Assembly (NCBI RefSeq): GCF_907165205.1
Contig: NC_058192.1
Location: 12,772,001 to 12,836,000, forward strand
DNA: 64,000 bases
Direction of reading: 5' to 3'
DNA from: Coccinella septempunctata
Taxonomy: Eukaryota; Arthropoda; Insecta; Coleoptera; Coccinellidae
Made by a program: the position numbers and the translations under genes. The notes beneath the pieces were generated by a model, which was given only the letters and a program-made list of their open reading frames with translations, did no database searches and was not told the DNA's origin. Below, piece after piece: positions 38,993-49,634 of this stretch. How positions within the stretch are numbered: the first letter of the stretch is position 1; every line of letters begins with the position of its first letter.

Positions 38993-41714
38993 ACAAGTAA
39001 AAGACTTACCCTTATTTTATTAACTTGTTGCGAAAGGATCTGTGGCTAAACTTTAGCTTCAGTTTCTAAAGTCTAAAGGGCATTTCAATGATAGAAATTT
39101 GAGAATACTCATAGAATAACAAATTTGATATATTATATGGCACATTTTATATTGCTCGCTTTCCACGATTTCCATACTACCAATAAAAAAAAAATGAAAT
39201 AAGACGAAAAATGAACAAGCGTACAAAACCACGTTTCCACCAGGTTTCCTTTTTCCCGTGGAAACACCCCAGATGAACAAATTCGGCTGTGTAAACACTT
39301 TCGGCCGAAAAATACGATAACGTTATTCAATTCGTGAATGGATCACGATGAATAGGATCAAAATTATGAAAAAAAAAAAAGGAAGCGGAAAAGGGTGGAA
39401 ACCACTTCAATGGCATCGCTTGATAATGGTTACATTGAATAGAGGCGGCTTTGAAGGGTCTCTCTGCAGTGAATTGATTTTATTCAGTAGTGTATAATCA
39501 ATTATTGAGGCAAGTGCTTTTCAGCATAAATTTCGAATTGAATGGAATCGCATAAAGATTTGTTCGACCGCGTATAATGCTTTCAAACAGTAACGTCACG
39601 GTGGATTGGTGAAATATTTGATGCAATTCACCAGAGTCAAGCTTCTCGTTCAGACAATGAAAATTGAAACCACGCAGATAACGTGCGTTCAAAAAAATTC
39701 GTCGTCAAGTTGGCTATGGAATTTTGAAGGTTTATTTTCTATGTTCGAACGTGATAAGTACTAAGCTCCTACTATACAGGGTGTTTTAAAAAGTGAGGCT
39801 TTTTTTGACAGAAGGTAAAGCTTACCAAAATAAGTCGGTTAACCAAAAATTGTCTGAGATACAACCCCTAGAAGACAAAATTTCATTGAATTTTAAGTAC
39901 AGGATTGTACATTAGCATATGGCTGATGGACAATGAATGGTTCAGTACCAAGTTTATCTGATTAGATGCATCAGGTCACTTTTGAGAGAATCATAATTGT
40001 TGTATCGTGCAATTTTGAGTAAAAATGTAGAAAATCGAGGCAGTTTCTTGAAAGTGCTTATGTTAGTTATGTTGAAAAAGTGCTGTGATGTTTCCCCATT
40101 ACGCCCATTTCTACGACGATTGTGGGAATGTTCGAACAAGAAGCTTGTGATGCCCATTTTGAAAAAATTCGTGAATAATTCAGACGAATTTTATTGGTGA
40201 GATTGGTGAGTATTATTCCATTTTTTACACTTGTGACCTAAGTAACCTATGTCAGTTGGTATCGAAATGAGCCATTTCATAAAATCGTGTAGGTCACTAA
40301 AAAATAATAACAACAATTCGGCAATCCTAAGCTTCCATTTTCATTACCACGTAAATATCGAACGAGCCAATATCCTAAACGAAACCACACGTCGAATTCA
40401 GCTAACAAACGGTCTAGGGTCGTATTATGATCTAGTTCAGTATTAATTTTCAATTTTTTTTTTAACTTTGTCATTTTGAAAGTTTTGTATAGGTGATTTT
40501 TGGTGAAACGCTTCATTTCGACCAGTTCTACCTCGACTTCTACCTTCAGTTGAAAAAAAAGGCTGTATATAATTTTGTCGTTCTCTTTCATTTCTGTCGT
40601 TTTTGAAGGGAATAATGTAGGATTAAAATCTTAATAGGACCTTCAATTGATTTCACTAGAAGCTAATGTCACTGGGATGTTAACATATTTTACGTTCTGC
40701 GAATGTTCTGGTACATGCTAAGCGCAACGTTTTGACACAGAAAGTTAACCTTGAAAATTCTAAAGCTTACTCGAGAGCCTTCTCAACGACGCATTTCGGA
40801 TCAGCTAACTTCGACAGGACCACTGAGAAGCAAACAAAAACAAGGGGACATAATTTCATATTTGAAATTGTGTAAGTTTTCTGTTGATATAAAATAGGTA
40901 TATCTTTGTAATATAAGCTAAAGTTTGAGAGAAAACTACTTTGGAACTTATTCTTATTTGAAGAGGGAAATGAAATAAGGCGTTCTGAAAATGTGACTTT
41001 TTTATACTCCCTCATAACTCAATTTATGAGAATGAAGCGATAACTCAAACAGGAATGGATTAGTGGTTAGTTCCTATGAGGCTTGAAGAGGCGTTGAGTC
41101 ATGATGGACCCACGAACGCGATGCGAGAAAATCATCATCGACGAATCCAACGCCTGGGTAGATTTTATTCAATAGTGAACAATCAATTATGCTCTCGGAG
41201 CCTCCCGTGATGAATGAGGGGTGTGAAGTGACACGTACATCTGCCTGGGGATTTATTTTTGAAGAGACGGCAGAGGGTTGCTAGATAATAACGGACAACG
41301 CCCCAGCATTATGACAAAATTCAGAAAACATTCTGTGTATTCATCGGCGGAGGATTTCCTGTATTGCAAACATTTTGGAAACCGCTAACCTTTTAGTTAT
41401 TGTTGTAGTTAGTGAAGGACAGGTCTCGACGTGGGGATGAATCCGTCATTGTTGGAAGCAGTGCAGTGCACTTAGCCACAATAGCATTTCGAAGATTATC
41501 AGAGTGAAATGTCCGTAAAATAAATCATAGATTCATTGGCTTGAGATATTGAAAAAAAATTAATAGCATATTCTATGTTGAAAAATAGGGAGAAAACTCC
41601 ATATGAATCTATACCCGAAAAAGCTCTGTTTTCGAAAATCCTACAGCTCCTAAGTCGAGTCCTAAGTACCAAGGAGTCATACAATTTCATAAATTTTGCT
41701 ACCGATATTGCTAT
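38993..41714. other. Non-coding DNA with one element fragment
   Basis: No gene supported. TATACAGGGTGTTTTAAAAA near 39,775 begins a piece (to about 39,920) related to sequence near 550-640, the left end of another ACAGGGTG-type element. Short frames at 39.95-40.6 kb occur on both strands over the same bases. Confidence 0.45.
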
Positions 41715-42320
41715 ACAGGGTGAGTTTACTTGTACCTATATCTTAACAGTAGGTCAAAAGCAACACTTTTTCCTTTACGATTTCCGACCCAGATTAAAAA
41801 AGATACGGCCATTTTGAGTTGTCATGATCATCAGAACCCCGTAAAAACAAAATTCTCTTCAGAATAACAAGCTTAATCTATGACACAGAGTTGCATTGAG
41901 CAAAAGTACCCAATTTTTCGAATTTCATAAATATTTTTCATTTTTAATATCAAATTACTCGAAACGGCGCATTAATACGACAAAAACTTGAGAATACTCT
42001 TATTATCCAAAATGATCAAATACTTCAACTTAATTTCAAGATTTGGGTTGTTTAAATTTCTGGTATGTAAGGATCATAATGGAAAAACTCGAAGATTTGG
42101 TGTTCGAAGAAGATTCATAACTCGATTCATCATATCAATGAAAAATTATGTTCCGCTAATCATTCCATTCCATAAAATCGTTTGTGAGATATAAATCAAA
42201 ATAATTTTTTTTATGGATTTCCAAAAGCCTGTATCTTTTCAATCGAGCCGAATTGGAAAGAATGGTACAGGAAAATACTATTTCTTTTGACCTCAGGAAT
42301 CTTCTGATGACTCGCCCTGT
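41715..42320. mobile_element. ~606-bp inverted-repeat element (ACAGGGTGAGT)
   Basis: Starts ACAGGGTGAGTTTACTTGTA and ends GACTCGCCCTGT, flanked by TAT on both sides. Subterminal parts pair imperfectly: AGGTCAAAAGCAACA on the left with TTTCTTTTGACCT on the right. The interior matches copies at 641-1,330, 16,500-16,950 and 37.6-38.2 kb. No transposase. This is the best-preserved copy of the family in the window. Confidence 0.6.
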
Positions 42321-44266
42321 ATAAATCCATTGAGATACAAAATCATCCAATCATTGTTTTCACTTCGATACAAACTTGCAGACACCATCATCGTCGAAGG
42401 TTAATTCAATTTCCTTCCCCCTACTAGAAGAAGCTGATTCCTTCGAGGCCGGCACAAAAAAATCCTCGGAGAAAAGCCATCGGATATGCCGAAATTGACT
42501 CATTACCATAAGAATGTTCTTTTTAACGAGAGGCCATAAATTAAGCGCGCACACCGGATCGGTAGGACCAAAAAGGTACAGGACCGATAGTCCTGGCGCC
42601 TAGACCGATTTATCGAAAATTTCACACTGTTTCGCATCGGAAAATAGGTGGTCCCACCTCGGCCTCTCGTCCCAAACGCAAACAATTCCCTCGTTCTTTT
42701 CATTGCGGTGTTAAGTTTCCAAAAACCCCCCGCGTGCGCCCTAAGACAGCCATTGACGGCATTATTTATAGACTTCGAAGGTAAGAACGTGGAAACAAGG
42801 CTTTAGAAAAGAAATTATTGCGGATTTGGATCCATTATGTTTGAGAGGGCAAATAAATACAGAAGTGACAATGTCTACCCCCCCGGGAAAGAGGATAAAT
42901 ATGACATTTCTTATCACACGTCATTTTAAGTCTTTGTGACTTAAATTTTTTTCCCAGGAACTATCAGCCATATTATATGGTATGTACTTAGTCAAATTTC
43001 GAACGTATCTTTTATTCGTTATTTTAGCGCCACACAGCAAACAGGCACTAATTATCATGTTGATCGGATCTGTGTGTTTCTCGAAACATTGGGAAAATGA
43101 GTTGTTTCTTCCTCGGTTTTTTCGGGAGAAAAGAAGTGCTTTCCCCATTTTTCCACGTCAACCAAATGAGGTAAAACCGAGGGGAAAACGAACATGAGGT
43201 AGTTTATTAGGCATTCCTCTTGGTTTTTCTCATTTCACACTATTTTCACTCTCAAATCAGTTCATTATTACCATTCAGGAAAATTATTACACCCTCTGAA
43301 GTATTCACACCTTACATTTCCGAGGCATGTAAATTTCAAACAAATAAAAAAAGGCCCTCCATCGACAGTTCAGGCTTTTACTGGTGAACTTCTGGGAGTA
43401 GCTAAATGGAATTTGATAAAAAAATCGAATAACATCCAACAACAGTCCTCCTAGCTTTACACCCATTTCCACTTATTCTGAAGGTAAAAATTGAGGAGCA
43501 AAACATGAAAAAATGAATAATCATAATCATATTTCTGTTTTAACACAATCTCCATTCAAAAATATGAGGGGAAAGTGAAATCCTCATCGATTCATGGTCC
43601 TTTTCAAATAAAAATCGACAATTTCCGAGGAATAAATTCTATGGCTATAGTGTTTTTGACCGTATTCAAAATTTCACTATTCAAAAATAAGAATTATTCC
43701 GAATAAGCACTTATTCAAAATGAGGAAGAACGAAGGCTATACCAGATGCAGTTGTATTATTTTCCCATTTTCGAAAACTATGATTGGCATTGTTATTATT
43801 GGCGATTCAATCGATGTAGACGTTTTAGTAATTTCCCAACAATTTTGCACATAAAAAATACATACATATGCACGATTATTATACTCCGCACATGAATACG
43901 TTTGAAAATATTCATAACACTATTAAACTTTCATGTTACATATTCAGTTTTTCATACCTCCATTTGAAGTAAATACACATTTCTTTTCATTTCATTCCTG
44001 GGATTCCGTTCTGAAACAATCTCAATTGGGAGAGTGCGAAAAAATTTGATCGTTTAGTCATTGGTAATTAAATCTCAGCTGACATCGAGGCTGACATGGA
44101 AATCTAGTACCTACATAATTGTTTAAATGACAATACATTATGATGTATGGTCCAATGGGATCAGGAAAAAGGTAAAGTGAAGGAGCCGTTTCTACGAATC
44201 GTAGAAAAAATTCCCAAATTTTGTAATAAAAGCGCAAAAACGGCGAGAACGTCCAAGAAAACTCAC
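42321..44266. other. Non-coding DNA with CpG-rich block
   Basis: No exon supported. About 42,540-42,780 is CpG-rich (CGGATCGGTAGGACC..., CCCCGCGTGCGCC) compared with its AT-rich surroundings and lies in the inferred first intron of the adjacent minus-strand gene. It could be an intronic enhancer, but nothing in it is diagnostic. Confidence 0.4.
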
Positions 44267-44441
44267 CTGTTTCTGGCCGTAGTGCGGATCCAATATTTAA
44301 TCCTCTGTCTTCTAATTCCTTGCCCACCTTATCGCACCCCGTTGGATTAGAATTGGCAAACTCAACTTCAAACAGCACCCATAACAAAATAATACCCTGC
44401 ATTTGACGTATAACCGATTTTGTTTTGAAGATCACAGCCAT
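44267..44441 (-). CDS. First coding exon, glypican-like (Dally-type) proteoglycan core
   Basis: The exon encodes 58 residues plus one base of the next codon, then a consensus donor (CAG|GTGAGT). Residues ~14-31 are hydrophobic (MQGIILLWVLFEVEFANS) and look like a signal peptide. The mature start has a single Cys in 'GCDKVGKELEDRGLNIG', resembling the first conserved Cys of glypicans, which in family members is followed by Val, an acidic/aromatic helix and RG before the next Cys pair. Glypicans are GPI-anchored heparan-sulfate proteoglycans that shape Wnt, BMP and Hedgehog gradients. No second exon is recognisable to the left, so the first intron would exceed 44 kb, which fits glypican genes. 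The exon call is stronger than the family call. Any other secreted protein with a Cys-rich N-terminus is possible. Confidence 0.5.
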
Positions 44442-45494
44442 AATTACCAGCTTACAGGTAAATATCTGTATTTCGAAAATTCGATTTCAAACTAATCGTT
44501 CATTCACTAATACTCATTACATGAAAAAGGCACATCTATGCCACCGAACGGTCCCGTAGAATTTCTCACATTACGTTCACTCATATACATACAGATCGCA
44601 CCGGTCTGCGGATTCTCACGCGGTAAAGCCGGTTCGACGGTCAATGAAGTTCGGAAGCGATTCAGTAAATTTCGAAGCTCGGATGCAGAAGGGACATGCG
44701 CGAGTCGAATGATCGGAAACGAAAAATTCGAAGGAATTTTTAAGCGAGGAGCCTGCGCGCATTTGCCCCTTCGTTGACAGGTTCGAATTTGAGAAGCGAA
44801 GAAGTTGAGGATAGGGGCCGACGTCCCTAATGATACAGGTGCGAAAGTTCATCGGCTCAGCTCACGCATCTGTTCTCTTAGACGAAGGGGATCATTGGAC
44901 ACACTTTATGTTATCGCCAAAATTGAAAGCTTATGTTTTGTCGTGGAAAAAAAACAATAACTGATTACCAAACAATCGCCTCATAACTAGTTGAAATACC
45001 GAACTCAAATCTGGCCCACATTGGGTTGATACCGATTAAATCGATGCTAAAAAGAAACTAGTCAACTCAACACATTCAGATTACAAAATGGAAAATTAAA
45101 ATAGGAGTAGGTAGAGAAAAATAAAGAGAAGAACTTCTGTTCATGAACAGAATCAGATTGCAATCTGATCGCTATTCGAATCAATAGGGTATATAAAAGC
45201 TAACCCATTCCTGTAATGATTCTTTTCAGACCCTCATGCCTGATAACACACATAACAACCTAGTGTAACTCTGGTTGCCTACTCTCAGTTTGAGTTATTA
45301 AGGAATCGAATAATATTTATGTTGCGTAAGAAAGAGCAGTGCTCTCTTATCTTCCAAAGACTCCTAGCCTAGCCTACCACAATAATCCTCACCGTAATCA
45401 CTTTTGAAGATTTCAGTCTGAGATCAGTTGGTTCAGTCGCAATCAATATTGTCATATTTCTATAAACAGACGGTCAAGTCGATAGATATTCAAA
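44442..45494. promoter_or_regulatory. Divergent promoter region (glypican-like gene and HAD locus)
   Basis: About 1 kb separates the minus-strand start at 44,441 from the plus-strand start at 45,495. The left half (44,540-44,880) is CpG-rich and probably contains the 5' UTR and promoter of the minus-strand gene. The right half carries a TATA-like GGTATATAAAAG at 45,189-45,199, with TCAG initiator-like sequences near 45,226, 45,413, 45,424 and 45,433. Which start is used cannot be told from sequence. Confidence 0.45.
45190..45198 (+). promoter_or_regulatory. TATA-box-like element upstream of the HAD locus
   Basis: TATATAAAA lies 297 bp upstream of the exon 1a ATG. An initiator-like TTTTCAGAC follows near 45,223-45,231, a slightly long but plausible spacing. 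It would produce a ~265-nt 5' UTR. The closer TCAGTC motifs are alternatives. Confidence 0.35.
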
Positions 45495-45564
45495 ATGCCT
45501 TCTCTGGAAAAGTCATTCAAATGTATTAAAAACGTTATTTTCGACATGGATGGACTTCTTTTAG
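45495..45564 (+). CDS. HAD exon 1a (first exon, nucleophile motif)
   Basis: Encodes 23 residues ending FDMDGLLL plus one base. Asp17 and Asp19 are the nucleophile and acid/base of HAD motif I. CAAAATG gives a good insect start context. The donor G|GTGAGT splits a codon so that GAT or GAC (Asp) is rebuilt at every downstream acceptor, giving the family motif FDMDG-LLDTE. Confidence 0.85.
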
Positions 45565-48500
45565 GTGAGTTAATATCAAACAATTTTAAATATACTATCA
45601 TACAATATGAATATGAAGCCAGAGAGTAAAATATGATAGTTTAATTTTATGAGGTTCGAAGTTTCATGGCGGAACCACAGAATAGAAAATAAAATGCCAC
45701 ATCTTTCCAGTGGCGTAACTTATGTTGGAAAAAGAAATATGGAATATTTTTTATTGTTTCTCTGCAATATACTAATAATAATATCATCTAGCAAATTCAT
45801 TTTTGCAGAACCTTATAACAATTAATAATTATGCCACTAGCTGAAAGGAAAGGTTTTCTTTTCAATTCGTGGATACTTCAATGATAGTTCATTTGTTCTA
45901 ATAAACTTTTAGATACAGAAATTCTCTACGAGAAGGCTTACGAAAATATTATGAACCGATACGAAATGACTTTTCACAAGGACTACCAAATGAAAATTCT
46001 CGGTTGCGATACAGATACAATCAACAAATTCTTTGTGGATGAACTAGGATTACCTTGTACATACGAAGAATTTCAATCACAAAAAGATGCTGAAATGGCT
46101 GCACTTTCTCCGCATTGCAACTTCATGCCAGGTATTGATACGCTTTTCTTTTTTCCAGACACAGAAACTTATTATAAACAAGCGATTAGCGACATTGCCA
46201 GGTCCTTCGGCAAAGTCTATACTTCCGAGGTAATGAACAAGATTGTGGGAACTCCTCAGACCGAAACGTGCAAGATAGCGATAAGAGAAATGAACTTACC
46301 TCTGGATCTAGAGCAGTTCAGAGCTCTTTTTATTAAATTATCCTACAGTCGCATGCACAATGTGCCTTTATTACCAGGTTAATAATTTTTTTTGTGAACA
46401 AAATACGAATTTTTCGCTCATTAAATTCCATAAAATGTGTCCACATCTCTCGGAATATGAACTGTTGATATTAGTAAAAGTACTCGCATTGAATATAGTA
46501 CTTCACAAAAGTTGAGGAAGTTCAGATATTTTGAGACACTGATGTTACAAAATTTTCTATTTTTTTTAAACAGTTTTCTAAATATGTCTAAATGTTTTTA
46601 CTCACTCAATACTAACAGTATAAATACCTACTCACAAAATGTAAGCGTATTACATTAAACCAACAACTTTGGTTCGTTCACAAAACGTTAGATGATCTGA
46701 TCAACCATATTTGACAGGTTTCCAACAAGAAATATTTCGAAGCTTTTTCAGTTCACTATGAATTTGAAACATATAGCAATCGAAAATCAATAATGAACCT
46801 TTAGATAATTCTTAGATACAGGAATGAAGAAGGAATGAAGATCAAACTAAACCGGCTATGTTTCATATGTGCCTGAAAAACAACAAACGTACGGATAGCA
46901 AAAATATGCACCTTACCTATACTATGTTCGAAACAATGAGGAAATTGTTATCTTGAAAACAATCAATTTGACAATGTCAAAAAAAAATTGTCATGAAAAA
47001 TTTCAGTCATGAATTCGTAGCAATCAAACCATTGTAGGCAGTCTTAAACTAATGATTTCATAATGCCTTGCTCACAGTCTTGCACGAAACATAAATCTAA
47101 GTTTAAAAAAGTCACAACAATCATCTTTGATATGGATGGTACCCTATTGGGTGAGTCGAAAAAGTTGAAACGTTATCTTTGACCATGCAGCTCTCACTCT
47201 TACTCAATGACAGAATGTTATTAGGAGAAAGTGAAGTGAATCACATTCGAACTTTCATTTATTTCAATCTGAAGATGTGACAGTTTCCAAAATTTGTCGT
47301 GTTGGAATGTATTGATGATCACATGATTCCAATAATATGGACCTGCCGATGCACATCTGTTTTATTGAAAAAATCTTCATAAAGTAATTCACTCTATTTT
47401 TTTCACTCAGATCAACAAGGAATGTAAAAATTGTTACGATAAAGAACTGAATAAGGCGAACGCCACGAATCCAGTCGCGATCCTCCAATATAATATCAAA
47501 GAGGAATCTGCAGGCAATAAAAATTTCATCTCATGAGTCAAAATTCACGTAAATTATTCACAAAATGTTGTCACCGCAGTCTTTCTCCTAACTAAAATTT
47601 GTCAATTATGTCGCAAGTATACTGTGATTTCAGTCCTTCAATTTTTGCTACCTTGTTTCTGCGTTAACTCTCATGATAGAACAATTTTTTCAAATGACCC
47701 CTTACTTATTCTAAATAAGGAGAAGATAGACTCGAGTAGAAACAGTAAGAATAAAATGTTGTTCGAAAAAAAACAATTACTTTTTTAGACACAGAAATTT
47801 TATATACAAAAGCTTACGAGAACATTTTACTGAGAGAATTCAAGATCAAAATGCCGAAAGATTTCAAATCTAAAATAATGGGACTCAATACAGACAAAGT
47901 CAACGAGAAATTCATTGAAACTTTCAAACTTCCTATCACGGCTGAAAAGTTTCAGGAAATCAAAGATAAGGAACTGAACGCCCTCCTTAGCAAGAATGAG
48001 AAGATGCCAGGTATTACCGAATCATTTCATACATTCTGCATTTATTTCTGTTTCATTAATATCTTTTGGAATTGAGCACAAACAAAAAATTATGATCTCA
48101 TATCATTATCACCTCCCGAAAATCTTCATAGTTTTCGTTCCAAGATACATATGTAAAGATTTCAAAAACGCAATAACCCTTTTATTTTTAAATGACGAAT
48201 ATGACTTCAGCGACAAATCACTTAAAATGTCTTTGCTGTCCGAGTATGGCCGTGCTCGTCAATTTAAGCTAATGAAATTATTAACGAGTATCGTTAATTT
48301 TTTACATCTGCAGTCTTGCACGAAAATTCCTCAAGTTATCTGAAAAACTACCCGGCCCCTTCAAATATTATTTAAAGTTTCATTGTACATTGATTTATTG
48401 CGAAAATTCGAAAGTTGTCGAAACTAAATAAAAATATACAAAAAGCGTTTTATCAAAGCTTAAAATGATGTATAATAATTCATCAAGAAGTACACAAAAA

Positions 48501-48927
48501 TAAATTTATCGACTTTGTAGGAGCTAAAAAACTAGTGGAACATTTGCACAAGAAAAATATACCTATAGCAGTGGCAACATCTTCTGGACAGCAGAGCTTC
48601 GACCTGAAAACTCAGAATCACAAGGAATTTTTCAAACTATTCAATCATATAGTTCTTGGCAGTTCTGATCCTGAAGTCAAGAAGGGAAAACCAGCTCCGG
48701 ATATTTTTTTGGTGTGTGCCTCTCGTTTTCCCAACAAACCAAAACCCGAAGATTGTTTAGTTTTTGAAGATTCGCCCAATGGCGTACAGGGGGCAAAAGC
48801 TGCTGGAATGCAAGTGGTGATGGTGCCTGATCCAAATTTGGACAAAGAGCAGACCAAAGACGCTACATTAGTACTCAAGTCTTTGGAAGAATTCAAACCA
48901 GAGGCTTTTGGGTTGGCCTCCTTTTAA
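45495..48927 (+). CDS. Pseudouridine-5'-phosphatase (GS1-like HAD hydrolase) locus with swappable cap exons
   Basis: A HAD-superfamily phosphatase of the HDHD1/PUDP (GS1) type, which dephosphorylates pseudouridine 5'-monophosphate in the cytosol. Exons: 1a 45,495-45,564; 2a 45,913-46,131; 2b 46,159-46,377; 1b 47,063-47,150; 2c 47,789-48,010; 3 48,521-48,927. All internal junctions are phase 1 with GT-AG borders, so any 1-2-3 combination stays in frame. 1a-2a-3 or 1a-2b-3 gives 231 aa and 1b-2c-3 gives 238 aa, the normal family length. Motif I (FDMDG, nucleophile Asp17 in 1a) is in exon 1. The cap is in exon 2. Motif II (VATSS), the Lys motif (KKGKPAPD) and the acidic FEDSPNG are in shared exon 3. 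Either one gene with alternative promoters and cap exons, or remnants of tandem duplicates sharing the last exon. Family assignment is secure; the splicing pattern is inference. Confidence 0.85.
45913..46131 (+). CDS. HAD cap exon 2a (219 nt)
   Basis: Runs from DTEILYEKAYENI to MPG and forms the helical cap inserted after motif I, which selects the substrate in this family. Acceptor TTTTAG, donor CAG|GTATTG. It resembles cap exon 2c more than 2b (shared DTEILY-KAYENI, ILG/IMG, T-DT-N-FF/KF). This suggests that 2a and 2c come from a more recent duplication or conversion than 2b. Confidence 0.85.
46159..46377 (+). CDS. HAD cap exon 2b (219 nt), 27 nt after 2a
   Basis: The same length, phase and borders as 2a (DTETYY...LLPG), with a strong polypyrimidine acceptor (TTTTCTTTTTTCCAG) packed into the 27-nt gap. 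The donor is G|GTTAAT, a weaker match. Its FGKVYTSEV, KIVGTPQ-E and LPL-EQF blocks read like ordinary GS1-like caps, so 2b may be the ancestral version. Twenty-seven nt is below the minimum functional intron size, so 2a and 2b cannot be joined by splicing. They are therefore mutually exclusive or read through in frame. Confidence 0.8.
47063..47150 (+). CDS. HAD exon 1b (alternative first exon)
   Basis: Begins ATGCCTTGC and encodes 29 residues ending IIFDMDGTLL plus one base, with the donor G|GTGAGT identical to exon 1a. The N-terminus is Lys/Cys-rich (MPCSQSCTKHKSKFKK) and unlike 1a. Asp23 is the nucleophile, and motif I carries Thr where 1a has Leu. It lies inside the intron between cap exons 2b and 2c, so it requires its own promoter in the preceding ~680 bp, where no clear TATA box is visible. 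Confidence 0.75.
47789..48010 (+). CDS. HAD cap exon 2c (222 nt)
   Basis: Encodes DTEILYTKAYENI to KMPG, one codon longer than 2a/2b, with acceptor TTTTTTAG and donor CAG|GTATTA. Closest to 2a. It is in phase with 1a and 1b upstream and with exon 3 downstream. The sequence after its donor (to about 48,340) also stays open for a while but lacks family similarity, so I end the exon at MPG. Confidence 0.85.
48521..48927 (+). CDS. HAD shared catalytic exon 3
   Basis: Encodes AKKLVEHLHKKNIPIAVATSS through LASF and the TAA stop: motif II Thr/Ser, the conserved Lys (KKGKPAPDIF) and the Mg-binding motif (VFEDSPNG). It is the only copy of this half of the enzyme in the window, so every complete enzyme from the locus must use it. 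A polyadenylation signal overlaps the region just after the stop. Confidence 0.9.
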
Positions 48928-48928
48928 T

Positions 48929-48934
48929 AATAAA
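48929..48934 (+). terminator. Polyadenylation signal of the HAD locus
   Basis: AATAAA begins two bases after the stop codon, so the 3' UTR is very short (roughly 20-30 nt if this signal is used). TTTTATTAC and T-rich sequence follow. Confidence 0.6.
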
Positions 48935-49634
48935 CTGTGGTGAATTTTCTGACAAGTAAATATATTCAAAACAATATTCTTTTATTACATGCCCTGATTC
49001 AGCACGCATTGCTATTGCAGAATTTTCGACGCTGATGTCTTGATTGATATTTGACATTTAAAATTTATAATTTTAATGTTTGTACATCTGGTTAACATCA
49101 GACATCTCACTTTTCTCAATCTTTTTTTAAGTTGTTTCCCATAGGCCTCCAAGGCCAAGATTGTTACCAGGGATGGTCGATTTTCGCTTGATTTCTTTCG
49201 CGATCGGCGAGACGCAGCGGTTTGGACAAAAAGACCTTTTTCCAGAACCTCTAAATCCGCTCCTCCCTTACCTTACCACTCAATCTCAGTGGTGACAACA
49301 TTAATTTGTATATGTATACCGACTAAGTGCGGCGTTTGAAAGCAACTTATATTTACACTCGGACATAAAACTATCCTGCAATATGTTCAACTCAAAAATT
49401 GAACTTTGTTCACATCAGGCAGTTTACACCACCTACAATTTCGAAAAATGCTCTTCATCTCCATTAAGTTGTTCCATAATCTATTTAATTTGAGAACACA
49501 ATATGGAGAGTTTCAAAGTAAGAATAAGTGGTTATTATAGAGCTAAGAACATTTGCGACACAAAAATATTTAATTAAAAAAAAATGGCACGGACTTTCCA
49601 CAGATACAGAAGAATAATGAAGGAAGAGATGTAT
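48935..49634. other. Intergenic DNA
   Basis: No gene supported. It includes a short CpG-containing patch at 49,170-49,260 but no frame or repeat of note. Confidence 0.4.

Noticed and set aside
44538..44852. Frames just upstream of the glypican-like exon
   Set aside because: CpG-rich promoter/5' UTR sequence. Frames occur on both strands and none connects in phase to the exon.
45951..46382. A single 143-codon protein covering both cap exons 2a and 2b
   Set aside because: The frame is open only because the 27-nt gap lacks stops. Splice borders, equal exon lengths and homology show two separate cap exons.
48011..48343. Extension of cap exon 2c or an extra exon in this open stretch
   Set aside because: The family motif ends at MPG with a good donor, the following residues have no HAD similarity, and exon 3 continues the protein exactly.
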